Position numbers and translations under genes: made by a program
Shown here: positions 1 to 10,899 of the stretch, in pieces
How the letters are laid out: each line of letters starts with the position of its first letter
Position numbering within the stretch: the stretch's first letter is position 1
From: Carnegiea gigantea
Lineage: Eukaryota; Streptophyta; Magnoliopsida; Caryophyllales; Cactaceae
DNA length: 64,000 nt
Direction: 5' to 3'
Assembly (NCBI GenBank): GCA_029747015.1
Contig: JAKOGI010002396.1
Location: 48,793-112,792, forward strand
The notes under the pieces: model-generated
Database searches by the model: none
The model's input: the letters and a program-made list of their open reading frames with translations, nothing else
Told to the model about the DNA's origin: nothing

Positions 1-64
1 CACTGATGAAAACAGCAGTCGAAATTTCTACAATGCCAAGATGAGTGTCTATCAGCACAACCAT
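1..64 (-). CDS. alpha/beta-hydrolase copy B1, 5' end only (cut by window edge)
   Basis: The first bases align on the minus strand with the start of exon 1 of copy B2 (59215 downward), including the GIVE and AVF residues around the start. At the position of the B2 initiator ATG this copy reads ATT, so that start is lost. An in-frame upstream ATG at 62-64 could serve instead, giving a start MVVLIDTHLGIVEISTAVF. Only about 20 codons are inside the window; the body of the gene lies to the left. Whether the gene works cannot be judged from this fragment. The assignment rests on paralogy over the whole 1-3309 block, not on the short peptide alone. Confidence 0.55.
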   Translation of the reverse strand, partial: MVVLIDTHLGIVEISTAVFIS

Positions 65-1388
65 AAAGCAAACTTGGGACTGACCAAACAGCGGCGAGGA
101 CAAGCATGGGTTATATAAAACATCTTAAAAATATATCTGTGGAAATCGAGCAGAAAGAGATCTGATAGCATTAAAGACAGGGGATGTCTCATTAGTTTTG
201 TGTAACCAAAGCAACTGCTTGAATACAAGACTGAAATTTACCTAACAATTCAACCTCGGTATGAAAATCAATTGGATTAGACACTGGTACTATAAGAGCC
301 CATGCAGCTAGATAAAATCAACCCATCAACTGATTGCATTTAGGATAGAAAAAGATGAAGACTTTGAGATTTTCTTTTTGAAGGTAACCAATTCATTATG
401 CCTATTAAGCCTCAAGACTTAGAGGAACTCATAAAAAGCATAGAAATGGAACCCCCCCCCCCAAAAAAAAACGAAAGTAGGAGATTATTTTTCTTTATTT
501 GTAAAAAATAATTCTGGGAGTTTCTTTCTCCGCTCCAGGAGGATCACTGCAGTGGTTGAAGCCTGCCTCATCAGCTCGCCGTTCAGCAACTTCCTTTTCC
601 AGAGAAATGCCTCTTGTCTTGACGTTTTTAGGTTGAAAGCCAGACTTTAAGGAAATGAGGGTCAAATTCAAAGAAATAATTATTTCAGTCCAAATGCCTT
701 CAACTCTTTGTTCAGAAGGCCAGCAGGGAAACAGCTACTAGCATTATGCATTTAGCAATTCTAAACTCTCATTAGGAAAGCGACAACTAGTACAGGTATT
801 TCTTCACAACCTTTTTATAATTAAATTTCAAGGATTTTCAGAAATTCCCCCAGTATTCCCCCCAGTATACAAGCACTTGCATGCAAATATACTAGTCTGG
901 TGTCTTCAAACTTATTAGCAGAAATATCAACCTAATAATTACTCTGAATTCTGAGCATCAAACTTAATTTTGTTTACTTTCCTCTTTTCCAAAAAATACT
1001 TGTCATCTTTATAGTCAGTATTTTGATATCATTAAACCAACAATTAATGAAAAGTCAGGTTGCAACTAATCCAAGACACATGGAAGAAAGCGTTTCACAT
1101 GTGCAAGACCCCCTTTGCATAAAGGTTTTTCTGCTGTGAAGATCATTTCGACCATTTAACTCATTATGATTTGCTTCTGTATGCAAAACTTCTGACAAGG
1201 TATGACCTAGAAAAGGAAGAGACAGACAGCAGAATAAAACGGAAAGCGAGCGAGGCATACTATATAGAAATATCATAAGATACTGTGGTCTTAGATCAAC
1301 AAAGTACAGCGCTATGCATTCATCATACAAGTATTACAAGCAAAGCCAGACTTGTATCATTACAGAAACATGGTACATAACTCCGTAA
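65..1388. other. intergenic spacer between B1 and A1, including the A1 3' UTR
   Basis: No coding sequence is supported here. The stretch is colinear with 59290-60700 on the right side of the window, with small indels, so it belongs to the duplicated block. The part next to A1 (about 1050-1388) is the best conserved and probably holds the A1 3' UTR. A short poly(C)-poly(A) tract lies near 451-470. Confidence 0.6.
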
Positions 1389-2715
1389 TTATCCACACAA
1401 AAGTGCTCTTAAGATGGAGTCAAATTTGCTTTGGTCAAAGAACACAAGATGTCCAGAATCAGGAACTTCATGGTACTTAATCCACAGTAGCTTTCCTGAG
1501 ATAAACCGATTCACCTCAAAAGGAATTATTCTGTCTTCATAGCCCTGCCAAAGGTGAACAGAACCCTCGTTGTTAGGGAAAGGATTACTCAAATCCAAGG
1601 GATCAAATTCCCATTCCCCATAGCCAACCATAATGTCTCTATGAAGAGATTCATGAACACTTTGCTGGCGTATCTTCTCCTGAGATGAAGAGGAAGATTT
1701 GAATGGATCAAAAAGAGGAAGACTTGAGAACCGGTGTGCCCTCTGTTTTTTTTTTTTAAAACAAAAATGTGTTTGGAAATAAACAAGTGTAGTACCTGAC
1801 CAACCGGTGGAACTTCTGACAATTTCTTTATGATCTCCAAATCACTTCGGCTAAAGATTGCAGGGTTGCCAGACACGACACTCAGAGAAGGGAACCACTT
1901 CTGAGTCATCCACCAACAGTACAACCAAGGAGTATAACGTGCAACTCGAAATGCCCATTGGTCCTGCACAAGCAACTTCTTCAAAGCCTTCTTGGATAAA
2001 TCGGAAGGCAAACAAGGCCACCAGTAGTGGACAAATGGACAAACCAAGGCAACTCCTGCCAATCTGTTGATATGATTTAGAATATGAGAATATGAAGACA
2101 ACAACATACAGAAGGGTTTTTAATGGGTATCATTTGAAGTCAAAGGTGAGTGTTATGCCTGTGTGGAATGTATTTTAGACAACTATAAGCAGGGTAAGCT
2201 CCCATGGATATTCCAATCACATAAAACTTAGGTCCAAGCTGCAATCCATCTGCAAGTTCTTGAATGTCATATGCTTCACTTTTCACCAAGCGCTTTGGAT
2301 AGGGATCACTCTCTCCGTAACCAGCTCTATCAAAGAAGAGCAGGTATATCTTTAGCCCCTCAATAAGTTCCTGAAAATCAATACATAGTGCAATTTTAGT
2401 ACAGAAAAAGGTACAGATGCTGTGTTCAGGCAGCAGGTGTGATGAAGTATCATTGTTTCATACCTGAGAGATTGACAAGTTAAGGTCCTTGGAGCTATCA
2501 AACCCATGAATGATAACAATCTTGTACTTGGCCTCTTCTTTACTAACACCTGCCTCCCTATATGCCAAATGCCTACCGCCTTTGAGCTTGATTCTCGGTG
2601 AAGTCACAGGCGGGCCACCAGGGGAACCACATATCTTTGGAGGGGGTGGCTTGATCGCCTTATAAACGTAACCCACTAGAATCACAGCCAATGCTAACAC
2701 TATTGGTACAATCAT
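1389..2715 (-). CDS. plant alpha/beta-hydrolase A1, four exons, 340 aa
   Basis: Exons read on the minus strand are 2715-2464, 2370-2159, 2063-1796 and 1679-1389, giving 340 codons in consistent phase. The product is an alpha/beta-hydrolase fold protein of a plant family that often occurs in tandem; the substrate is unknown. Residues 2-19 form a hydrophobic helix, probably a membrane anchor, followed by a proline-rich linker. The oxyanion-type HGF motif is at residues 70-72. The nucleophile elbow GISMG places Ser139, and Asp293 (GYEDR) and His321 (DSGHL) complete a Ser-Asp-His triad. The start was chosen because an acceptor, TTCTTTCAG, lies just upstream, implying an intron in the 5' UTR, and because paralogs align from this Met. 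Intron 2 begins with GC rather than GT (2158-2157). No frame defect is seen, so this is the best candidate for the active A-type gene. Confidence 0.85.
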
Positions 2716-3620
2716 TTCTGAAAGAAGAAGAATTATCACATCTTGTACCCTCATCAAAAAGGCAGCAAGCTCAACTCAAAACTAGGGTTCCATTAAGAAT
2801 GGACAACATAAGTCAAGCTAGCTCTATATGAAAACAAATGCCCAATTCTAAGGGCTTGCAGGAAAATTCTTGGCAGGCAGAATCCACAAAGTTTAGCATT
2901 ATATTAAGCAAAAAACAAGCAACACTGAAGCATCCATTGCCATAAGATTTTTCACCTATCAAGAGCATCAAGAGCCAGGCATCATAATCATAACTACCCT
3001 TTAAATTTAAATAAGATCAAAGACAATTAACTGTATCCCCTGAGCTGAGAATGGGAACAATGGTTCATTCTCACTTCAGAATTTACTGCCCAACAAATAA
3101 GCTAAAAATCAGAAATAAGATTTCTTTCATCTTTCTTATTGATAAGGTGACTGTTCATAAGTACTTCCCAAAGCTCAAAACTAAAAACCCAACTGAGTAA
3201 TAAAACATTAATAAGCATCAAGTTTCACAATCAAGCCCTCAAGCAAACACCGAAAGCTGCTCTACTACAGTACAGTCTCCTCCTCACCACTAATAAAGCA
3301 ACAATATGAAACAAAGACGATAAATTTAAGGAAAGCTTTACAGTTTACAAATAATGCATAAACTGATAGGAAATAAGCTGTACCCATGAAAAACAGCAGC
3401 AGTTCTACAATCAGATTTCTGAATCTCTGATTAATTAAGGAAAAGTAGGCATACCCTTTTGCAGAGGGCGACGTAGGCGCAAAAATCAGCCTAAAAGACG
3501 AGCAGGAGCAGCAGCAAATGCCCAGATAGTAAAGCAATTGCCACTTTGCCACTTCTTACTGGGCTTGCAGTAGTAGATGCACAATTGACAATTGCTGCAA
3601 ATTATAAGGTAGACCTGACA
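2716..3620 (-). promoter_or_regulatory. 5' leader, UTR intron and probable promoter of A1
   Basis: A 3' splice site abuts the A1 start codon. A plausible donor (AAAAGG then GTATGCC) lies near 3455, so a non-coding first exon probably covers about 3455-3565 and the stretch down to 2718 is a UTR intron. A TATA-like TTATAAT is readable on the minus strand near 3600-3608. These are inferences from motifs. The same stretch is conserved in A2 only as far as the base equivalent to 3309, so A2 lacks the putative first exon and promoter. Confidence 0.4.
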
Positions 3621-4323
3621 ATTGATTACCGAAAGGGTGATGATATGTTTCTTGTTACAAGACACTCTTAAATGTCTTATCTTAACTCAAATTAATTGAT
3701 TTTATAATTTAAAATCACTAAATTTTTAATAATGGCAATTTATTATGAGTTATAAAGCTCTCATACTCGTTGATTGTGCTAACAAATACAAATTGACATC
3801 TTAATCAAATCAACGTCCTCCACGAAGGCATATCATATGTGTAATTTTGTAAATATGAAAGGTTATGTATAAAATGATGATTTTACACAATTTGTAAATT
3901 TTGACATCTTTTCACTTTTCAAGCATGTCGTTTTTTTCCAATTTAATGCGTATAATATATATTTTAAATAAAAACAAGACACTTAGAAAATGTTTTGTAG
4001 CAAGACAATTATCATTTTACTTACCGAAAATAGTAATTTCTTCTGTTTTAAAAACTCATCCCCCATTTTTAATAGTCCCTCAGTTAAAAAAATAATAAGG
4101 TTTATGTGGTTCAAATCACGCTACTGCAATGAATTTATAGACCCGGGTCTAATATATAAGTATTGGACAATTACGAGTTTACCACTGTTTTTCCTTTTTC
4201 TTTGTTTTGGTGCAATTTTTCCTTTTTCTTTTTGGAGGGCCGGAGGCGGGTTTGAGAATCTGGGCCATCGACAAGTGCAGACAATGGTACGTGTCCAAGT
4301 GATGACCGATAAACTACCAACTT
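3621..4323. other. AT-rich intergenic DNA, nothing recognised
   Basis: No gene or element could be supported. Open frames here are low-complexity readings of AT-rich sequence. The segment 3309-4637 is absent from the paralogous right-hand block. Confidence 0.5.
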
Positions 4324-4588
4324 TGGCTCTATTCTTTTTGTCGGTAAATCTTAGTTTACTAACTTCAACCCACTTCACCAACGTCAATAAACAAATACTC
4401 ACTGCAATTCACTTCAACATACTTTCCACTATTTTAACTAACTTCTACCCATCATATAAAAAAAATTCGATCTACGTCAACCCACTTCAACCCACTTCCA
4501 CAAAAAATACTCACTTCAATCCATTTCAATCAATCTTAACCAACTTCAATCATTTTTCAACCTATATTTTTCAATAAAAAGAACATTC
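4324..4588. mobile_element. MITE related to the copy at 29969-30304
   Basis: The sequence is a run of AACTTCAACCCACTT-like words with ends reading GGCTCTATTCTTTTTGTCGG and, inverted, a TTCTTTTTATTG end. The element at 29969-30304 carries the same words in the opposite orientation (GTTGAAGTGGGTT) and similar inverted ends. It has no coding capacity. The exact ends are uncertain because the termini have diverged. Confidence 0.5.
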
Positions 4589-4775
4589 ATTCTTGGGCTT
4601 TGATGAAAAACAAAACAAAATTGTGGAAAAAATACGTCTGACTTTGCAGTTGACAGAATTAGCGTGTAATACAGCAGGCTCCAGCTCAACTTGATCAAAT
4701 GTAAGCTTGGTTACACATATGCGGCTCAGAGTGTCACTTGAACTTGGCTCAGTGTTTTTTCCGCAGAGTTTCTAG

Positions 4776-4985
4776 TTAAGTGCTACAACCAAAGTTTTTT
4801 TTTTTTTTTTTTTCCGCTGAATGAATGATGCAATCAAAATTAAATTCTAAATTTTTGGCTTGAAAAACTTGCCCTAATGGTGGCTCAGAAAACCTATGCA
4901 TTCTCTCCTCATATGTTTGGAGAGATCCCATCGACTCAGTTAGGAAAATCTTAAATAAATCTTTGGATTCTTCTATAGTAGCCAT
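4776..4985 (-). pseudogene. fragment of a Ty1/copia gag (UBN2-type) ORF
   Basis: The minus-strand reading contains IEESKDL followed by MGSLQTYEERM and a QVFQAK stretch. This matches the usual order in plant copia gag proteins (EESKDL, then L-GSL-A-E-R, then FQ-K). Only about 60 residues remain, with no pol downstream. The 3' part of the fragment is also present at about 62890-62935, so the insertion predates the block duplication. Confidence 0.45.
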
Positions 4986-7900
4986 TATGTGATCATTTTC
5001 AAAAAAGACCCCTTAAAATTTTTTGTTTTAAAATAAAACTCTAGAAAACAAAGGTAATGCAAGTCTTTTTCCCATATATTTTAATGGAAATTGCGTTGCC
5101 TTAATTAAATTTTTATTACCCCCAAAAAAAAATAATTAAAGGCGTAAATAAACCAAGCCTGCTCACTGAGTCTTGGAGCTTGGTCGGGCTTGAGCTAAAC
5201 TCCTGGATTAAACGCTTAATCAGCTGAGTATGAGCTTGGTTTAGCTTGGTTGAATTCTATTTGATTCAATGTGTTCATTGTTTTTTACTTGAATGTTTGT
5301 GTGAAAATTAGAGAGTATATATGAAATACGGATCAGTGACTTAACTCAACTTGGTTCAGTTTGGTCTTATTTACTTCAGATTTTTTTTTTTTTTTTCCAA
5401 ATGCTTCTGTACGGAGCATGAAATGACAACTAGGATCAACAAATTTTGTTCCAACCCTTACGTTTTGAATTAAAGACCAAAAAAATTTAAGATTTAACTT
5501 TGATTGCAGCATTAGATTTGGAAACTTTTTGAACAAAAATAAACAAAGAGGGAAGATCGAGCTGATCGAGGCTAAGTTGCTCAAGGTGTATCCGAGCCAT
5601 ACCTGAGCCTAAAACGTACAAGCTAGGTAAGCTTTGAGCCGAGTTCACATTTGATTGAGCCGAAAAGCCTGGACAGCTTGGGCTCGACTTGGTTACACCC
5701 CTAGTCCCATCATATATGGCAGTGCCTTATCTCCCCCCTCCACCCCCCCCAAAAAAAATGAAGCACTCCAATGAAATTAAGATGATTTTGGGAATCCAGG
5801 CCCCCCCCAAAAAAAAAAAAAAAAAAGAGGGGAGATTGTGCCTTTAGACTACCTCATAGGTACTTCTAAACGTATGTTGTAATATTGAAATCCCCCCCCC
5901 CCCCCCCCAAAAAGTTTTTTTTTTTTTTTTTTGATTGAGAGGTAGAACAAGTTTCAACATAGTTAAAACAAAGCGCATAATAATTGATTACTAAAACACA
6001 ATTTCTCTAATTATTGTCGACATGTTTGTACATTGATAAACCTTCTTCATTTCTCCGAAGCACCTAGCGAGTTCTTAAGAAAATACCATTCAATGATGGC
6101 TTAAAGTTGTTCCACAGGGTAAGAGAAAACCAGAGTAAATTAAACTTGTTAGTTAAAAAAAACTAATTTCTCATCTTGTGTGCCATGCAAAGGAAAAACT
6201 ATATCGACGATACATTGTGGTACTTAACAAGATGTGTAAACAATGTAGACCCGATAAAACTGACCCGAAAGGGGAACGAACGACCCAAATTCATACCCGA
6301 CCCAACATCCGAAATATGCTCACTTGAAAGTGGACCCGAAATTTTTTATAAAGTTGCTTATTTTTGCATGACAAGCATATTGGACCAAAAATTAGGTGAT
6401 CCGAAATCGATCCGAACTGAAGTTCACCCGACCCAAGCCGAATCGAATGACCTGACCCAAACTTAACCCGACCCATACCCGAATCGAATGACCCATTTGC
6501 TAGGGCTAAAACCATGGAGAACTTGTACAATACTCACAACCCATTGATAAGATCTTGTTTTACAATAACTAGGAAGATCAGGTTTTTCTATTTGCAACAC
6601 ATCTTGCCCTATTTTACAAATTTGATTGTGTTCCAACTCCACCAAAGTTCAAAGTAGCTAGCATTAATTGGCCTTTTGATAAGCTGCAGTCATTTCATGA
6701 TGGAAGACAACATAAATATGATATTAATATTTTTAAGAGCAAAACTGTACAAGAACAAGAGCTACGGATGACGATTGCGTTTGCCGTGCTAGTTTCGCAG
6801 CAAAATAATTGATTCCAGAATCTCTATCCAAACAAGCATTTGCCTCCCCTCTATGAAGTTAACGGTATTCAATGGTCTTTAATCCAAGATATATGTAATC
6901 AGCCTGAGACCTAATATATCCAACACTTCAGTGTTAACCACTAGGTTAATCCCTCATTGGTTAATCCGGGATATAATCTAATCAACCTTTCAACAACTTA
7001 TAGAGAAGACTATTTCTAATTCTCTCACCATCTAGTTGACCCCCCCAAAAAAGAAACCCCTCAGTCGATAATTCACGAATTCAAAATGTAGCCGAACCAC
7101 GACGAAACAGCTACATTGAAAAGGTTTTAGAATTGGGCGAACTGCGTTTTCATGCTGCGAAAGCCACAATATGGAACACAATTGTCGTATTAGACAACGG
7201 AAACCGAAATTACGACCGAAATCACATTTCAATCCTTGGCCGATGTACATGGATATCGATGAAATTGAAATTTGGTATTTCACAATGTTGTGGTCCAGCA
7301 CGTGATTCCTAAAATTCCAGTGCAGTCCTTACGGCACAACAAATGCTTTCATGTTGTTGCCTCTAAAAGCAAGCACCATTTGGCTATTGGTTAAGTCTAC
7401 AAATCTTTCGACAGAAAGGTATAAACATTTGGTATCCACCGTAAAGACACATCTCAACTGTACGACAAAGGAATAATAAGATACCATAATTATTATCTCC
7501 ACTCCACTGCTGCAGAGCACCTTGTGAGAGAGATAGGAATGAAATTGAATTCCAATCAAAAGCAGGACTATATGGGTTCATGAGACAACTGAGACATGGG
7601 CATCGTAGATTTATTTTATGCTTTAGTGGAATCAGATTATTTTTGAGTCTGATATTCATATAGTTCGATTAGGGTTCAGATCGTTCACGTTCGATTCACA
7701 TTGGGTCAACTCATTATAGATCAAGTTTGAATTGGGTTGAGTCATTTTAGGTGTTGATCATTTTAGCTCACGCTAGATTGTAGGGTCGATTTGACTATGG
7801 GTTGCATTTAGGGATATCAGTGTTGGATGAATTCAATGCAAATACAATTCAATCGAAGACAAAATTATTCGATTGAAATCCGAAAAAAAAAATTATTCGA

Positions 7901-8334
7901 TTCAAGTCCGTGAAACAAAATTTGAATTCTACTCCGAACTAATCTGATTTGGAGGAAGATCCACCTGATTCGATTAGCATACGATCTGATTACTTTTTTA
8001 ACAATATCACCATTTTTGAATTGAAAAAAAATCTTAATATCCTAACTGTAGAAAAATCTGCATAAGGTTCGTCCTCTCTCACACACTGTTTGGGAGAAGA
8101 TTTGTCTACAACTAACACGCTTAACTATGGAGTTCTTCAGAGTAGACTCCTCGAAAAGGAAGATGCAACTTGGGTGATATGAGTAGTCATTTTGAATCTT
8201 TTAAGTCACACTTAGGTTATTACACGTTCGAAGTACTGGTTTAACCTCATGCTTCCCCGGTTTCGTGATCTCCGACGCCGGTAGATCAGAATGGTTCAGA
8301 TTTTGGTTGGAATCGTTCTCTATTAAGGAATACT
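4986..8334. other. gene-free intergenic stretch with degenerate repeats
   Basis: No conserved protein could be read in six frames. The stretch holds AGCTTGG/GAGCTCG-type degenerate repeats (about 5150-5700), homopolymer tracts (5740-5930), ACCCGA-type repeats (about 6245-6490) and ATTCGATT-type repeats (about 7660-8000). Open frames at 6176-6645 and 7032-7659 show no recognisable domain and no codon-level support. Confidence 0.5.
5738..5935. repeat. clustered poly(C)-poly(A) and poly(T) tracts
   Basis: Three C-runs followed immediately by A-runs lie within 200 bp (about 5744-5757, 5801-5826 and 5891-5913), the last followed by a run of about 18 T. The same C/A or T/G juxtaposition recurs elsewhere in the window. 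Confidence 0.7.
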
Positions 8335-8451
8335 GTGTAATATTTATTTGTATTATTTTTGATAATTTCCCCAAGTGCCGTGTACACCAAGGATTAGTGT
8401 TAGGGTTGTATCTCTTGTATATTTAAACAACATGCATGGCAATGAGAAGGT

Positions 8452-9706
8452 TGTTGCACCTATATTTGTCCTCATTTTAGCCCCCACTTGATCCATTTTT
8501 CTCATGGTTTTCATGCTGAATTTAGGTGAGCAAGGGTCAAATTGACTTCCTTTGGTTCGATTATGCTTATAAGTGATTTATCTTGCTTTCAGTAGAAATC
8601 TTCGCGTTTTGACAGAAAGGGGAACTTTAAAGATAGATTACAAGGAGAATAGAGGTCGAACGAAGCCCCGGGAACGAAGGCGAGCTAGGAAGAAGAGGGC
8701 ACAGCTATGCAACAGGATAGGTACGACCGTGCAATGAAGGCCGCCGCAGCGCACGGGTGGCACGGCCATACGCACAGGCGTGCGTGGTGGCCGTGCGCGC
8801 ACGATTTAAGTGATTTTTCGGCCAGTTATTTCAAGGGGCTCTTCTCTGGATTCTTGGGGGGCGATTTAGGGTTCCTCCTCATGCTCCCAAACCTCGTTAG
8901 GGGATGAATAAAGTAGTGTAATTAGGTTAGATTAGGTGATTAATTTTGATTCAAGCTTGTGGATTCGTTCTTTAATTCAATCAAGCATATGTTTTCTCCC
9001 CTCTTTCTCTCTCTTATTTTGTGTATTTAAGTTCATGTTTTGTTTATATGCTTTTGTGATGTTTAGTGGTTAGATTGTGTTGCTTTGATTGTAATTAGCC
9101 TCTTGATAGCTAATTGATCCTATTCTAGGCCTTCACCCATCTTGTTTATGCTAGACTTTAGGGTTTTCTTTCACACCCACCATGTGTTCGATGAATTGCT
9201 TGAAAGAGCTTTCGTCCGTATTTTGGGGCAATTGACTTATGCTGAAAAGTAAGGTTGATTGTCTAGTGTGGATAGAATGAATAGCTGGGATTGGGATATG
9301 AAAATAATCTCGATCGCTAGCTAGGTCAAGGGTTGTCAATCTTGTAGTTTAATTGAGCTAACCCCATGAAAATAGGTGGTTAGAACAATTAGAATAGCCT
9401 AAGACCCTTGGGAGAGGGATTAGGTAGTCATTAATGACGCAACCAATAATCCTTGGATGATAGCATAATTTAGGAAGGTGAGGGTTTGACTTGATTATTT
9501 GTTTTTATCTCGGGTTTAATCATAATTGAAGTCTTTTATTTGTTTTAATAGTTTAGTTCTACTTTCTATCCCCTTTTGTTTTGCCGAACTTGAGACGCTT
9601 TAGTTAGTTCTGGTACTTGAAAATGTAACTCCCTGTGGATGACACCCTGAGTACTCAACGATGCACCTTACACTTGGGGTCTATAAATATTAAAACTTCC
9701 CTAACA
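8452..9706 (+). mobile_element. solo LTR inserted in the copia 5' LTR
   Basis: It starts TGTTG and ends TAACA, like the LTRs of the element at 22551-28206, with which it shares several blocks. These include a block around ACACCCTGAGTACTCAACGA and the LTR end TTAAAACTTCCCTAACA. It is flanked by AAGGT on the left and AAGGG on the right, a target duplication with one mismatch or four matching bases. Removing it restores continuity with the 3' copia LTR (AAGAAGG then GCAGCCA). No internal domain remains, so it is a recombination product. It contains a GC-rich segment near 8720-8810, like its relatives. Confidence 0.75.
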
Positions 9707-9779
9707 AAGGGAAAGCAGCCACGCATTAGGCACAACACAATCTGTCTTCCAAAGCTCTCTATTATTGCAGTTTGTTCAA

Positions 9780-9791
9780 GGTATCAGAGCA
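9780..9791 (+). other. copia primer binding site (initiator Met tRNA type)
   Basis: GGTATCAGAGCA is the usual plant copia primer site complementary to the 3' end of the initiator methionine tRNA. It lies directly after the end of the 5' LTR remnant and 22 bases before the gag ATG. Confidence 0.8.
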
Positions 9792-9812
9792 ATACCATTG
9801 AATATCACAAGC

Positions 9813-10860
9813 ATGACTAAATTTGTTATTGAAACTCACTCCCCATACTACCTTCATCCTTTACCTTCATCCTGTGGAAGGGCTAGGCGTGTTGATAATA
9901 GCTATGATTTTCGATGGGGAAAACCTACGACCTCTAGGAGACGGCAATTAGAACAGCCTTAAAAGCAAAGAACAAACTTGGATTCATCGATAAAACTGTA
10001 ACAAAACCCACTGTAGCCGAAGGACAAGATCCAAGAGAACTACAAGCATGGGAGATGGTGAAGTCGATGATCTCTTCCTGTATCATCAATATTATTGACC
10101 CAAAACTACGAACACGTGTAGCATATGCTAAGGGTGCCCAAGCTATGTAGACCAATTTGAAGAAAAGATATGACGTGGCCAATGCTTCGAAAATCCACCA
10201 GTTGAAAGCAAGCATAGCGGCGTGCAAATAAGGAAGTCTCGATGTTGTTGAATTTTACTCCAAACTTTTGAGCTTATGGAGTGAATTAGAAAATTGTGTC
10301 AAAATCCCACACTGTACGTGCACTGGATGCAAGTGTGGAGCAACAAATAAATTTGTTGCAATGACGGAAGGAAAAAAAATCACATTAGTTCTTGATGGGG
10401 CTAAATGATGTCTATACTCACATATTAGAAATCAAATTCTTGCAATGGAGCGACTTCCGTCTCTTGATAGAATATTCAATATAGTGCTTCAGAGGAAAAT
10501 CACAAGACCATGATGCTCATGAGAGATGAGCAGCATGAATTAGCCGCTACCATTGTCATGAACCATGGTAATAAGAGGCAGCAAACTGTGACTGAAAAGG
10601 GCTCTTGCAAACACTGCGGAAAGTTCGGGTATGAAAAAACAATTGCTTCGAGCTTGTCGGGTATCGAGCGAATTGGGGCACCTACGGAAAAGGCAAAGGC
10701 TGATGACGTACATCACGGGGAGGAAGAATTGGTGGCTGAGGTCGAGAGGCAGGCGTCCAAGCGATCTGCATGCAGCAGCAAACAGCGAAACAAAACAGAG
10801 TGCAGCAGCAGGTCACGAAGACAGCGAGTGTTCGAGGTTGCCAAGGTTCACCAGTGAGTA
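9813..10860 (+). pseudogene. copia gag, broken
   Basis: The ATG at 9813 opens a short frame (MTKFVIETHSPYYLHP). After a frameshift near 9940, the typical gag reading continues with a DPRELQAWEMVKSMI segment, an LKKRYDVANASKIHQLKA segment and then VEFYSKLLSLWSELE. In-frame stops interrupt it near 10148 and 10229. A zinc-knuckle start, CKHCGKFGYE, is visible near 10606-10640 but is frameshifted afterwards. The role would be capsid formation of the retrotransposon; it cannot be made intact. Confidence 0.75.
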
Positions 10861-10899
10861 GGTTCAGCTCATTCTGAGCCTCATCGAGTCATCCAAACC

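Noticed and set aside
1055..1330. 91-codon minus-strand frame conserved with 60405-60623
   Set aside because: It lies in the duplicated A-gene 3' UTR, carries indels that change the frame between copies, and has no domain.
3990..4577. A 195-codon open frame on the plus strand
   Set aside because: It runs through AT-rich DNA and the CAACCCACTT words of a MITE, has no domain, and is absent from the paralogous block.
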